DNA from: Branchipolynoe longqiensis
Lineage: Eukaryota; Annelida; Polychaeta; Phyllodocida; Polynoidae
Length of the DNA: 64,000 nt
Assembly: GCA_030323885.1 (NCBI GenBank)
Contig: CM059198.1
Location: forward strand, 74,981,045 to 75,045,044
Direction: 5' to 3'
Made by a program: the position numbers and the translations under genes. This document shows positions 1 through 11,110 of this stretch, one piece after another. Numbering within the stretch: position 1 is the stretch's first letter; the number at the start of each line of letters is the position of its first letter. Under the pieces are notes generated by a model, which saw only the letters and a list, made by a program, of their open reading frames with translations, searched no databases and was not told the origin of the DNA.

Positions 1-689
1 TTGATTAAAATTCAATAGCTGTGGGAGTAATATTATGACCCAGTGGTGATGCAGCTGCTGGTAATGCTGGTTTCTGTTGTGCACCCTAATTAAATAATAC
101 TTCCCGCGATTCCCAAAGTGCTTAAAGCGCATCACAGATGACTGCTATGAAAAAAGGTGATTAAATAAATACACTCACATATATTATATATATATACTTG
201 TCTAAGACATAACAAAGTGAATTGTTTGTTTTTCTTACAACAATAAACACAATAAACACAATCCCACCAATATGTACATGAAATTTAAAAACAAACCCTA
301 CATAAATGGTTATATTTCATAATACGATCAGTATTATAAAAAGAAACATAAAGAAATACAATGAGGTGATTTCCTTTGTTTGTTTCGTTGTAATATTTGA
401 ATTCACAGCTATATTACTAAAAGAGAAAGTTAGAAATGTGAGTAAATGGTTGGTTCTTGGTTCTCAGTAAACCGTAGGTATGGCACTGTTACCTTGGTGA
501 TACCATATTTTCCCCTTTTAATTTCGGCACTCATCGGTAAAGGCATTCTCTGCACAGAAGACATCATTCAGATCACTATACCCTTAGAAGAATATAAAGG
601 ATACATCCAAGTTCATGTCTTTTGGTTATATCCGTTGATTATGTTCGTGGAAAATGCAGTCACGATCTTCCCCATTCCACTGCTCCTTG
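1..689. other. no recognisable feature
   Basis: AT-rich DNA with a short (TA)n run near 180-200. The 110-codon open frame starting at 446 runs into the SINE-1 fragment and shows no domain. Confidence 0.6.
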
Positions 690-840
690 CCCCATCCTAC
701 TACCTAGTGATACCAAGCACCAGGCTGGGTCAGTTGTATGACCACGGCCAGGATTTGAAACCAGGGCATGGGGTTTGAATCCCATCGACTGTCACGTGGG
801 AAGTGGGCACCAAACTCATTTGGCCACGTCGTCTGGTTTA
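690..840 (-). repeat. SINE-1, 5' fragment (inverted)
   Basis: Matches the tRNA-like head and adjoining body of SINE-1 read on the minus strand: ...CCATCCTACTA..., a degenerate B box (GGGTTTGAATCCCA on the plus strand) and the head end GGCCACGTCGTCTGG. Confidence 0.65.
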
Positions 841-2157
841 TGATTTGAATATTCTTTCAAAAGAAGGGCATACATTATCAGGTTTAATTTAAAGAAAATA
901 AAACCGATTAAAAAGTGTGCTCATGGAGCTTTAAATAAGAAATGGAACTAAATAAAAACAAATCATTGTTATCATTAATAAAATAAAGAAGCTGACAACT
1001 TAATAGCCAGCTAAGTGCATATATGTCCAGTTGATATTATTCAGTATATCCTCCTGCATATAATTATTAATAGTTAAAACAAAAAGCCCGCCAAGAACCG
1101 ATCGTAGGCCTATATCAATATTCAGGATAACATTAGGAAAAACCTTTCAAGTTCTAGACATCCTTTTGGTTATAAAGTTATATTGTAATTAAAATCATAT
1201 CCATTGGCATTGCCATGACACAAAGTATTTTGTTTGGTAACATGTCATTTAAAAAAAAAAGGGGGGGGGCAAGGCCCTATTTACATAATATCATTACAAT
1301 TACACCTGTATTACAATAAGTTAATACTCATAAGCACTTAGTAACAGGGACCCACTCACATGATACTGACTACTGTCAACTTATTACTTAGCTAGTCAAG
1401 TCATCCACCCTCGGTCAATGCTGCTTTGTTTGTAGTCACATTGTATTAAAAGTCACATTTAACGGGACTGAAAGACACACATATATTACCGGTGGTTTGT
1501 ACAATAAAGGCTCCATTCATCTTTATGTCCAAGTGATAGGTATATAAAACATGTTGATAGTTTTGCATACTCACGCCTTACCACCATTCATGGCCACTCA
1601 CAAAACGTCAGCAGCCAATCACGACGTTGCAACGGGTCTATTTCCTGCACACATTTTGGCAAAATATGCGCATTTATTTACTCACCAGAGGGAACCACTC
1701 TGTAAACCTGTTTTTGATTTGCAAGAGTCACCCGATTTGAATAACCTGACAAGTATATATATATCGATAAGTAAAGGCTGCAGTCACATCTGGCCAAAAG
1801 GCCGAGAAGCGAGCCACTGTACATGTCGTTCCACGAACACAGCACAAATAAATCATCCAACTTCCAAGCAACTGTTCGGGTGGCGGTGGAGACATATGCA
1901 GCGTTGAGCGTGGCACTCTTCTCTTGCCTGCTTTGAACTCATCGCCAAACCAAACCAGTGATATCTGTCGTCATGCCTGCACTACAATGTCAGGGAGCAA
2001 CTTTGGGACTGAGCTAACCAGGTTAGTTATCGACCCACAATAACTAATATAGACATACTAAGCATTCGTTGCTTCGCACATTTAGCCTAAGGATAAAACT
2101 GACATCCTCCTCCCCATAATTCTGATGGTCATCATTGATCCACCTGTTACTTATAAT
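841..2157. other. no recognisable feature
   Basis: AT-rich unassigned sequence. An A(11)G(10)-like homopolymer block sits near 1250-1270. Open frames around 1551-1916 overlap on both strands and resemble no protein I know. Confidence 0.55.
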
Positions 2158-2930
2158 TAATAAGCGAGTTCAGCATTGCCCGCGCGCATGTGCGGGGCCG
2201 ACTTCCGGTCGTCGCTGTCGGGATAAACAAAGCCATGTTTTGCATTGCAGGTATGGCCGTGAGCAATCTTCTTCCAGAAAAAGTGAAATATCCCTAAAAC
2301 CACACCATCTAGAAACAAATCGCTTGGTACACATATAGAAAACATGTTTACCAAGAATATTATATTAAATTGATATGGTTAGTTTTCTGGATTTCTATAA
2401 ATTTTGAATAAAACTAACGTTTCGCACTGCATGTACCAGCAAACTCAATGGCCTTGAGCAATCTTCTTACAGACAAAGTGAAAAATCTCTAAAACCATAC
2501 TACCTAGAAACAAATAGCTTGATACACATATAGAAAACATGTTTACCAAGAAGATTATATCAAATTGATAAGGTTAGGGTTATGGATTTCTATTAATTTT
2601 GAATAAAACGAACGTTTCGCACTGCACGGACAGGTGTCAGAGGCAAACTCAATGGCCGTGAGCAATCTTCTTACAGAAAAAGTTAAATATCTCTAAAACC
2701 ACACCACCTAGAGACAAATCGCCTGGTACACATATAGAAAACATGTTTACCAAGAAGATTATATTAAAGGTTAGGGTTCTGATAAGGTTAGGGTTCTGGA
2801 TTTCGATTAATTTGGAATAAAACTAACGTTTTGCGCTGCGCGTAATCATCACTGTCATGCACATGGGTTTGTTTATCCCGATGACTTCCCATCAACCACC
2901 GCGCGTCCGAGATGCTGAACTCGCTTATTC
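2158..2930. mobile_element. inverted-repeat element I with three satellite units
   Basis: The ends are inverted copies beginning AATAAGCGAGTTCAGCAT, and a second matched block (GGGATAAACAAAnCCATG) lies about 60 bp inward on both sides. The centre is about three tandem copies of a ~0.2-kb unit, recognised by GCAATCTTCTTACAGAAAAA, CTCTAAAACCACACCACCTA and TAGAAAACATGTTTACCAAG. No target duplication is visible. No transposase frame: non-autonomous. Confidence 0.8.
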
Positions 2931-3020
2931 AGTCTCGTTTCAATCATCTGGCGGATCATGTAGGGACAAGGGTGGGGGATGTCCACCCAACAACCAAAGA
3001 CTGGTCGCGATGATCAAGAT

Positions 3021-4036
3021 AAAAGCTGCATAGTCCAATGAAACCATCACATTTTCTAAACCAAAAGACTTGTCCAAATTTGACTGAGCATAGTCTATCC
3101 AACTTAGATACTCGTGCACTTATTAAGCATTTATTGCTACATGATCAGTACATTAAACGGGAATACGAAAATCAATTTAAACGGACCCGGTATAGGCTGC
3201 TGAGACTCGTACCGTACTCCGACAAATGCTCTCCAAGCATACCTTTGCAGGTTTTCAGTTTATGCAACTGTATACGTGGGGGGAGAGTGCTGAAATTGAG
3301 TGCTCTTGTTGTGTTGTAGTTAGTCCAGCAGCGCTGACAAGGCTTTTAGACAACCATATAGACAAATGTTAGAATTTTCAATCTAAAATGCTAAATATAA
3401 AGTTCAAATATAGCGATATAGTGAATGGTGGACAGGAAGTGTGAACACTTATTTGTCTCTCATTTTTGCTTGAGTGCAAGTAAATAAGCAACATAAGGAT
3501 GTTTATTTCTCATAGCAAGCTACTTTGTGTGTGAATAATTGATTAAATCATGTAGATTAATAGAATTTAAAAATTGAATTGAAAACTTTCTGTGGCTGCC
3601 ATCTTGGTGGTTGCCATCGATTCCCCTGTGTGTGGGGAACCCCTCTAGATCATGTGATGAGGGAATCCCACCTATGATGTCATTCATACATCACAGACCT
3701 CACTACTCTCCTCCCACATGTTCAGTTGCATGAACTGAAAAAAAACTAAGCAGGGGTATGTTTGGAGAGCTTTTGATGCTGGATTCGTTTGTTTCTGGGT
3801 GAGGTATACCAGGCGACTTTAATAGAACCTATTATTACTGAAGCCGAAGGTATCATAGTTTTGATAGACACGCCAAATTTAATTTAGCATGTTCACACTT
3901 CAACTATCTCCTAAGTTACCAATTTTAAATCAGTCACACTAAAGTAAGGTAGATTATAATGATCAACCTAATATATTTATCTAACAAAAGAAATAATGTT
4001 AGAAACTCAAAATCATCAGACTATGCAACTTTAACG
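3021..4036 (+). mobile_element. R1 inverted-repeat element, interrupted by B
   Basis: R1 halves at 3021-3180 and 3819-4036 rejoin into one standard ~370-bp copy once B is removed. R1 has inverted ends AAAGYTGCATAGTCCGATG, an internal AATTTAATAGAACCTGTTA stretch and TTAA at both borders. Confidence 0.85.
3177..3818. mobile_element. TTAA-flanked inverted-repeat element B, copy 1 (inside an R1 element)
   Basis: Bounded by TTAA at 3177-3180 and 3819-3822, splitting an R1 copy (left part 3021-3180, right part 3819-4036). Ends read TTAAACGGACCCGGTATA and, inverted, TTAAAGTCGCCTGGTATA. Subterminal inverted blocks include GCTCTCCAA.CATACC and CAGTT.ATGCAACTG...GGGGAGAGT. TTAA targets are typical of piggyBac and Kolobok transposases; no transposase is encoded. 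Confidence 0.85.
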
Positions 4037-5370
4037 ACCGCCACATATTCCATTGACATTAGAGGGGACCCCACCCTCCCCCACCCCCGCCTCTGCAGGC
4101 ATGGCAAGCAGTGCACAGCTATCACTTGAAATAAACAGCAGGGGGGTGGGCGTGCTCACGATGAGCCAATATGTGGATGTTTTAAACTAGACTGTGTTGG
4201 TACCGCTGTGAATGTGGGGGCAGTATTCCTGATGCAGAAATAAACATACACCCCCTCCCCCCTGCTCCCCACCCCCACCCCACCTCCCCCCTGTAAGACT
4301 AAGACTGAGACAGTGTTGCACGGACAATATTCCGTCCCTGTCCGGTACACTTATGGGGGCGTCCATCCGAAAATACATTCCATTGTGACCGTCACCTGCG
4401 ATTTCTGTTGAGTCAGCCCATCGTCTGCCCCGTAGCCATGACAACACGAATGGCGCGTCCACATCACGACCGTACATCGACACTAACATCACATTGCTAA
4501 CAAAATACATGTTCGACGGTGGAAAGTCTTGGGAGCATTCCTACGCCCTACACACCGAACCACGCCGATCCTTTTGTACTATAAAACATTGTGCCGGTGG
4601 ATAGATTTAACAATAATTAGTTTCACTATTAGTATTATGTTACCGATGTCCTTATTTGTTGTCATTATTATAGTGTTATTATTTTCACAAATATATCCAA
4701 AATCAATAACCTACATTATTCACATTATTATCACTGTCATTATTGTTAAATTAGTACAGTGTATCGTGGAAATACTACTACCATAGTAGTACCAAGGCCA
4801 AACAAAAACCATACTTGTTTCTCAAGCATATTTTGTCTGAATTTGGGGGCGGGTGCGTAGTTAAAAACAATTTTTGTCAATGGGATAACAAGGTTTTGGG
4901 CGGTGGTATTACTTTTATTGTATTAGTCCAGAGCATTTATCATATAACTGACTGCAAAACTGAATTTAAATGTTGCTAAGGCATAAACAAAACCCCTAAG
5001 AAACAAACTACAACAACACCGCCCGCGTACCCGTTGACATTTCAATAGCGGGACTTTTTTCTTAATTTGGCCCACTTTTCAAATTTGCAATTATTAAAAG
5101 GGTGTGGGCAGACGCAGTTGACGCAGCGATGCCTGAGAAACAAATATGGGTTTTTTGGCCTACTCATCCAAGTTGCCGGGTGGCGCGGGTACGATCCGCA
5201 GCCGTAATACTGGTATGATGAGTGTGGCCAGCACGTGTTGATTGAGGGGTCATCCATAGTTTCAACATTGTCAAGGTAGTACAAAGAGTACTACTTTTCT
5301 AGACCCTCCCACCAACCTCCACCCATCCCCCCAAAGTAGTACACATCAACATTTTACTACAGACCCAGAC
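4037..5370. other. no recognisable gene; low-complexity C/G tracts
   Basis: C-rich/G-rich low-complexity runs at about 4070-4090 and 4245-4290, otherwise unassigned. Open frames of 64-107 codons on the minus strand pass through these runs and are unlikely to be genes. Confidence 0.5.
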
Positions 5371-5592
5371 GGGGTGGCCGAATGAGTTGAGTACCCGCCT
5401 CCTGTTTTGGTAGGTCATGGGATTCGACCCCGCAGGTTTACGCCCAAGTTGAGTCAAGCCAATGACTTAAAAGATTGATACTTGGTGCTCGGCATTACTA
5501 GGATAGCGCAAGGAGCAGTGGAATGAGGAAAACCAATTGTCCGCGATTGAAATCTCCCCGGTTTAATCAACTAATGTACACACACAAGTTTT
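5371..5592 (+). repeat. chimeric SINE (SINE-1 head, SINE-2 tail)
   Basis: Starts with the SINE-1 tRNA-like head (GGTGGCCGAATGAGTTGAG, B box around GGGATTCGACCCC) and SINE-1 body (CAATGACTTAAAAGATTGA). It then switches to the SINE-2 tail (GCAGTGGAATGAGGAAAACC ... CAACTAATGTAC). Confidence 0.85.
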
Positions 5593-5610
5593 CTGACAAA
5601 TATAAACATT

Positions 5611-5616
5611 TTTATT
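5611..5616 (-). promoter_or_regulatory. AATAAA polyadenylation signal candidate
   Basis: Minus-strand AATAAA sits about 165 nt downstream of the stop at 5780. Its spacing suits a short 3' UTR for the candidate last exon. AT-rich sequence gives many chance AATAAA matches, so this is supportive only. Confidence 0.35.
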
Positions 5617-5779
5617 AAATGATAAAAGTTGTACATGACTGACACTCCTCCTCTCCCCTCCCCCGATCATACGGCTTGTACGACCGTGAAACTATGTACA
5701 ACTTTGGATGACCCCTAACAACTGTCCCTCGAGACCCTGAGTATTTAGCCCTCGTTATGGCGCCCTGGTTTCGCTGGTG

Positions 5780-6020
5780 CTATTTGTTCCCGATCGGCGG
5801 AAAGAACTTGCCAGTCGCTTCCTCCTGGGTATTCGGCTCCTCGGTTGCGTCCTGTGACGTCATTTCCGGCGCCTTCTTCTGCTTACTCACCGGTTCAGCT
5901 GTGAAAGGGACATTGGAAAGCAATTTAAAGTCCTGCTTGGCTGATTTCACCACCTGTTCCTTTACATTGGTCAACATTTTGAAAATTGCGCTTGATTTGG
6001 TGTGGAACGACAGGTGAGTC
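5780..6020 (-). CDS. candidate last exon of the DYRK4-like gene (C-terminal tail ...FFPPIGNK)
   Basis: An open frame on the minus strand ends at a stop at 5780 and reads KSSAIFKMLTNVKEQVVKS, later NTQEEATGKFFPPIGNK. Lys-, Glu- and Ser-rich composition is protein-like, and a PPI-type ending resembles the terminal few residues of DYRK4 proteins as I recall them. AATAAA lies at 5616-5611, about 165 bp past the stop, in a repeat-poor 650-bp island between a SINE and an R1 element. Against it: I find no acceptor with a good pyrimidine tract in the phase needed to follow exon I directly, so another exon would have to lie between. The left boundary given is approximate. Confidence 0.4.
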
Positions 6021-6036
6021 CACCTTCCACCCGTCT

Positions 6037-6246
6037 TCACGGGTCGACTAGCCCAGCACCTCCTGATTGGCCGCTGCGTTTCTTGCCCTTTACACCTTCA
6101 CAGCCCCCTCCGCGCCCCACCCCCCACTCCGATACACTGTCCTCACTTTGTGGGAAACTGGCAGCCTGAGCTAACTTTCCATCTACCAGCACATCTACAC
6201 TTTGCTTACTTTTAACTGTGTGCTTCCTTTTCCTAAGTAGTGTCAT
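6037..6246 (-). CDS. possible additional exon frame beside the candidate last exon
   Basis: In the same repeat-poor island another minus frame is open and reads RKRKHTVKSKQSVDVLVDG, then KLAQAASFPQSEDSVSE before becoming Gly-rich. A possible acceptor (CTACTTAG) precedes it. It could be a penultimate exon of the kinase gene or chance. The frame differs from the FFPPIGNK frame, so both would need an intron between them, and none is obvious. Confidence 0.2.
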   Translation of the reverse strand: MTLLRKRKHTVKSKQSVDVLVDGKLAQAASFPQSEDSVSEWGVGRGGGCEGVKGKKRSGQSGGAGLVDP

Positions 6247-6302
6247 CTTATCTTGTTGGTTAGTTCGTATTGGATGTCAGTCCCCACTGACATTAAAACA
6301 CA

Positions 6303-6663
6303 TTTGATTAAAGCTGCATAGTCCGATGAAATATCAAATTTTCAAAACCAAACCAATTATCTAGATTTGATTTTACATATCTAACTTAGATACTGATGCA
6401 CTTATTAAGCATTTGTTTCTGCGTAGAAAGCAATACTGAGTCAATTTAACAGAACCTGTTACTGCAGAAGTGTATGGTGTCAGAGTTTTGGCAAGCTTGC
6501 CAAAACTAATTTTCCATGTTTGCACTCAAAATATCTCAAAGGTTTACCATTTAAAATATAAGTAACTTTGACGTAATGTCAAGTAGTTACTAGTGATCGA
6601 TCTAATATATTTATCTAAAAAAATCTACAGAAATTAAAAACCATCGGACTATGCAACTTTAAA
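6303..6663 (+). mobile_element. R1 inverted-repeat element, full length
   Basis: Complete copy from TTAAAGCTGCATAGTCCGAT to ATCGGACTATGCAACTTTAA, with TTAA at both borders and no coding capacity. Confidence 0.9.
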
Positions 6664-7125
6664 CTGTGTGGATTTCATGGCCCTGCACCAACAAGTTTAC
6701 ACTGCAAACAGCATGCATGACCTTTTTACTAAAGAAAAACAAGAAAACATTTTAGCCTTTTTGAGGGAAGCTGGTTTTTACCACCTCATATAGCTTATTG
6801 AACAAATTCCATCAATGAATAATACTTTCATCTAGAATTTTATTTAGCTTGACCAGAAACTATATGACTGTGAGTTTTAAAATTCATGAGTGTCTATTGA
6901 CACAAAATTGATTCTATGCTTTTACATATAAAGCGATGATTTGAATTTCTTTAAAAAAGTTCTCGCCATGAAAATGGCCTCTGCTACCGACATGGCGCAA
7001 AGCAACCACCAATCAATCGAGCAAACTGCATAAGGCCTTGTTTTGGGTTTCGCTGGTATCTTTCAATAAATATTATATTTACCTGCCCTAGGACCTACTT
7101 GTTTTTCTTTCACTGAATCAAAATT
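6664..7125. other. no recognisable feature
   Basis: AT-rich DNA between two R1 copies; nothing recognised. Confidence 0.5.
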
Positions 7126-7425
7126 GAATAATCCAATGGTTTTGAGTTTCTGCAATATTTCTTTTTTATAGATAAATATATTAAGTTGACCATTGTAATA
7201 TGTTTGACTTTAGTTTGAAGTCACTTTTATATTACAGGATTAACTTCAAAAATATATTTGAAGATAATGATTGCAAAATAATGTTGGCATGCACACCAAA
7301 ATGCTGAACATCATAAGCTTCAGCAGTTACAGACTATCAAAGTCACGTGGTATTCCTTCTATCGAGCAATACATGTTTAATGAGTGCACCAGCATCTAAT
7401 TTGGACATGGGGATACAATCTAGGC
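7126..7425 (-). mobile_element. R1 element, inverted, truncated at the boundary with element L
   Basis: R1 sequence from CCAATGGTTTTGAGTTTCTG through CACCAGCATCT; its last part is missing where element L begins at 7427. Confidence 0.75.
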
Positions 7426-7426
7426 T

Positions 7427-9016
7427 GGGGCCATATGCAGGAGTCAGTGTTAGTGTGGTTTCGTGTTAGAGCCTATTACCGTTTAGCTATCACCGACGTC
7501 GGGAAATCTGTCAAGTCGTATGCAGGAGCGCGTAACACTTTCATTATAGCTAAACGTGAATTTATTTATAGATTTGGGAAATCCCTCTGCCTTTGTAGCC
7601 ATATATTATGCTCAAATCTATTGAATGCGATCATATTTAACAGAATTACATACGCAATAAGTGAAATTTTATCAATTTAACCCTAAATTCGAAGCGTTAT
7701 TAAGGCTACCGCCGCATTGGCGGCGATATTAATAGTTATATTTTTGAATCGACGAATGTAATGTAAACAAATCGCCGCAACCGCCGCATCGACGTCGCTT
7801 TCCATACTGGCAGCGGTGGCCATTTGTTTACTTTATGTTCGTCGACTCGAAAATATAAGTATTAATATCGCCGCTGTTACGGCGGCAGGGTTAATATTGC
7901 TTCGAATTTAGGGTTAATTTCATGAAATTTCACTTATTGCGTATTTAATTCTGTTAAATATGATAGCATTTAATAGATTTGGCTACAAGGTTATGCTAAC
8001 ACCGCCCGTAAACGTCATATGAAACGGGGTTAGTTTCGCAGACCTTAAACGCGTGGTGTTACCGTAACACGGCCTCCTGCATACCGACTTTTCGGCATTA
8101 AACCAGAAATCCCCTCTAAACGCGTTTTGGCTCGATAACACTGACTCCTGCATATGGCCCCTGGGGCCATATGCATGGAGCAGTGTTAGGGGCCAAAACG
8201 CGTTTAGCGCGGGATTTCTGGTTTAGCGCGGATAAGTTGGTATGCATGGAGCAGTGTTAGGCCTAACACCAAGCGTTTAAACTCGGAAATTCTAACTCCG
8301 ATCATATCTGGTTTACAGCGGTGTTAGTGTCAGTATGGAACCCAAATCTACTCAATGCGATCATATTTAACAGAATTACATACGCAATAAGTGAAATTTA
8401 AGCAAATTAACCCTAAAAACGAAGCGATATTAACACAGCAGCCGCATTGGCGGCGATATTAATAGTTATATTTTCGAATCGACGAATGTAAAGTAAACAA
8501 ATCGCCGCCGGCGCCGCATCGACGTCGCTTTCCATACTGGCGCGGGCGGCGATTTGTTTACTTTACGTTCGTCGATTCGAAAATATAACTATTAATATCG
8601 CCGCCAATGCGGCTGCTCCGTTAATATCGCTTCGTTTTTTAGGGTTAATTTGGTTAAATTTCACTTATTGCGTATGTAATTCTGTTAAATATGATCGCAT
8701 TCAATAGATTTGGGCCTAATATCTTTAGTCGAATGTAAGGTAAACAAATCGCCGCCGCCGCCTCAGTAACAAGCGTGCTGGTTCCCGGTTGGTAGAGAAG
8801 GCAATATATTAGGCCCAAGCAGGTGCTCGCCGGCAACAGGCTCAGAGAAATTTGCATAATGAATAAATTAATTCACATATAGCTAACACTCACCGTTTAG
8901 GCGCCCATGCATACGGCTTGACATAGTTCTCGACGACGCCGATAACCGGTGTTAGGTACCCTGTGTTAGAGCGATAACACCACACGCGCTAACACTGCTC
9001 CATGCATATGGCCCCT
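7427..9016. mobile_element. head-to-head pair of palindromic elements L (L1 7427-8161, L2 8162-9016)
   Basis: GGGGCCATATGCATGGAGCA-type ends occur at 7427, inverted near 8140-8161, again at 8162-8190, and inverted at 8990-9016, so two units abut as mirror images at CCCC/GGGG. Each unit holds a near-perfect palindrome of about 370 bp (7614-7982; 8344-8712) whose arms carry ACATACGCAATAAGTGAAAT and GTAAACAAATCGCCGC. GC-rich centres (GCCGCCGCATCGACGTCG) contrast with the AT-rich host. No open frame. Confidence 0.8.
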
Positions 9017-9044
9017 GGTGTCGTAGTTCTCGTGGGTGGGCGGA

Positions 9045-10051
9045 GTGATTTAAAGTTGCATAGTCCGATGGTTTTGAGTTTTTGTAAACATTTTAGATAA
9101 ATATATTAGCTTGGTTGTTATAATCTACCTTAGTTTAGTTTGAAGTAACTTTGATTAGAAATACCCAACTTTTGACATATTTGAAGTACAAGCATTCAAA
9201 ATTCCGTCCTCATATTTTTGTTGTTGTTGTTGTTGTGATGGGTGTATTTAGGCTGCGCATACCGGTTAAGTCTAATGACTTGTTTTCGCCGCTAGACAGT
9301 AATAGTCTTGTGACTCCCCTTCTTTTTATCACTTTCAGTTGTTGTGTAGCTAACTACTGCATGTATTCTTTCTCTGTTTGTAAGCATTCTCCCACATCCC
9401 CCAAACCTCTGTGAGTTTGTTCGTTCTACAATCGGATAATTGTTTGGTCACGAATAGTTAATTTCTCTGAATGTCTTCACCTTGCTGTGTTAATGGTCAT
9501 TAGGTTTGATTTAAGTTTAAAGTTTACCGTTTGTATGTAAAACTTTGCTTGAATTATCAGTGTATTTTCTATTTATTTATTTATTTATCTATCTTCTTTT
9601 TTAATTCATTTGATTTGTTCTTGTCATTAGTCTAGCAGTGCATTTAGCTCTCTTTTGATTAATGTTTTATATGTTTCTATTGTCCCTGTACTTCTTTCTT
9701 CTACTCCCAGTGTATTCCATTCCCTTGCCTTCATGTACTCGGTACTCCTCTCATATGATCTGTTTTTGGCTCTGTTTCTTAGATATTCTGAGATGACCTT
9801 AGATGTTGCTACGACGTAAAACAGCAAACAAACAAAACAGCATTCAAATTAATTTTGGCAAGCACACCAAAACTCTGACACCATAGGCTTCCGCAGTAAC
9901 AGGTCCTATTAAATTGACTCAGTATTCGCTACTATGCAGCGACAAATACTTAATAAGTGCATCAGTATCTAAGCTAGATATCTGGAATAAAATCTAGATA
10001 AGTGTTTTGCCGTAAACAATCTGGTGCTTTCATCGACCTATGTAGCATTAA
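9045..10051 (-). mobile_element. R1 element, inverted, interrupted by a retroinsertion
   Basis: R1 parts at 9045-9200 and 9839-10051 flank the insertion 9201-9838. The right border TTAA (10048-10051) is also the left border of element B copy 2. Confidence 0.8.
9201..9838 (-). mobile_element. LINE 3' fragment with reverse-transcriptase C-terminal tail, fused to a SINE-1 tail
   Basis: Flanked by a 10-bp duplication AGCATTCAAA (9191-9200, 9839-9848). On the minus strand about 9790-9627 reads RNRSYERSTEYMKAREWNT and LGVEERSTGTIETYKTLIK, then a stop; AREWNTL plus a Lys-rich end is typical of the C-terminus of non-LTR reverse transcriptases. An (CAA)n-like run near 9220-9235 fits the 3' tail of a minus-strand LINE. 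The other end (9785-9838) is the 3' tail of SINE-1 in the opposite sense (GACCTTAGATGTTGCTACGA, AACAAACAAAAC). Confidence 0.65.
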
Positions 10052-10125
10052 AGTCTGCGATTACCTGACCCCGAAACAAACGAATCCGGTATCAAAAGCT
10101 CTCCAAACATACATTTGCTTATACC

Positions 10126-10633
10126 CCAGTCCCAAAAGGCTTGTGTTTGCTTACGATCGATTCGTGACGTCAAAACATCCTCATTGTGCCCTCCTTATGC
10201 CCTACTTGAGTGCTGGCGCCGCGAGGATGCCAACCTCCCGGCATCCATTTCAGAAATTTTGGACGCATGCAGGTTACAAGTGCTGCACTTGCAACCCACC
10301 TTGCCTCCTGTTCCGCCGGCGCCATTCCAAATGGTTGGCGCCCTGGTGCCGACCTTGCACCGACCTCTTTGTTGGCGAATTGCCGGCGACCTGGTGCCAA
10401 TCTGGTGCCAGGGCGCCGCCCTTTCCCCAACCTGGCGCTGACCCAACTGACCCAATGCCGCCCTGCCACTGACCCAGCGTCGCCCTACCACTGACCCAGC
10501 GCCGCCTTGGTGCCGCCTTGGCGCCTACCACATATTTGAATCAATGTATCGAATGGGACGCTGGGAGGTTGGCGTCCTTTTGGGCGTAAGGAGGTTGGCA
10601 GCGAATGCTGGCTCTCGTGTGACTGGGGTATTA
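10126..10633 (-). mobile_element. element C, copy 1 (GGCGCC-filled inverted-repeat element)
   Basis: Ends ATACCCCAGTC... and ...CTCGTGTGACTGGGGTAT. The interior is GC-rich and dominated by GGCGCC and relatives (CTGGTGCCA, GGCGCCGC). The overlapping frames on both strands are by-products of the composition, not proteins. Inserted in B copy 2 after TTTGCTT. Confidence 0.8.
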
Positions 10634-11110
10634 GTTTGTTCAGTTCATGCAACTGAACATGTGGGCGGAGAGTGTTGGGGTCTGTGATGTATGAATGGTA
10701 TCATGGGTGGGATTCCCTCATCACATGACCTAGAGGGGTTATCCATACACAGGGGAATCCATGGCAACCACCAAGCTGGCAGCGACAGAAAGCTCTCAAT
10801 TCAACTTGTAAAGTAAATTAATCTACATGATTTAATCAATTATTCACACAAAAAGTAGCTGGTTATAATAAATTGAACTTTATATTTAGCATTTTAGATT
10901 TCAAATTCTAACATTTTTCTCTATAGAGTTGTCTAAAAGCCTTGTCAGTGCTGATGGACTAAATGCAACCCAACAGGATCAACCAACATTAGTACTCTCC
11001 CCCCCCCCCCCCCCCCCCACACACACACACAGATGCAGTTGCATAAACTGAAAACCTGCAACCGTGTGCTTGGAGAGCATTTGTTGGCGTACAGTTCGTG
11101 TCTCAGCAGC

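Noticed and set aside
446..778. 110-codon frame with a hydrophobic start (possible membrane protein)
   Set aside because: Runs into a SINE-1 fragment and has no homologue I recognise or splice context.
5757..6017. Plus-strand 86-codon frame ending before a CAG|GTGAGT donor-like site
   Set aside because: The opposite strand frame has more protein-like composition and a poly(A) signal; kept only as a caution against the minus-strand exon call.
10002..10531. Several 85-156-codon frames on both strands
   Set aside because: Same reason: element C copy 1 composition.
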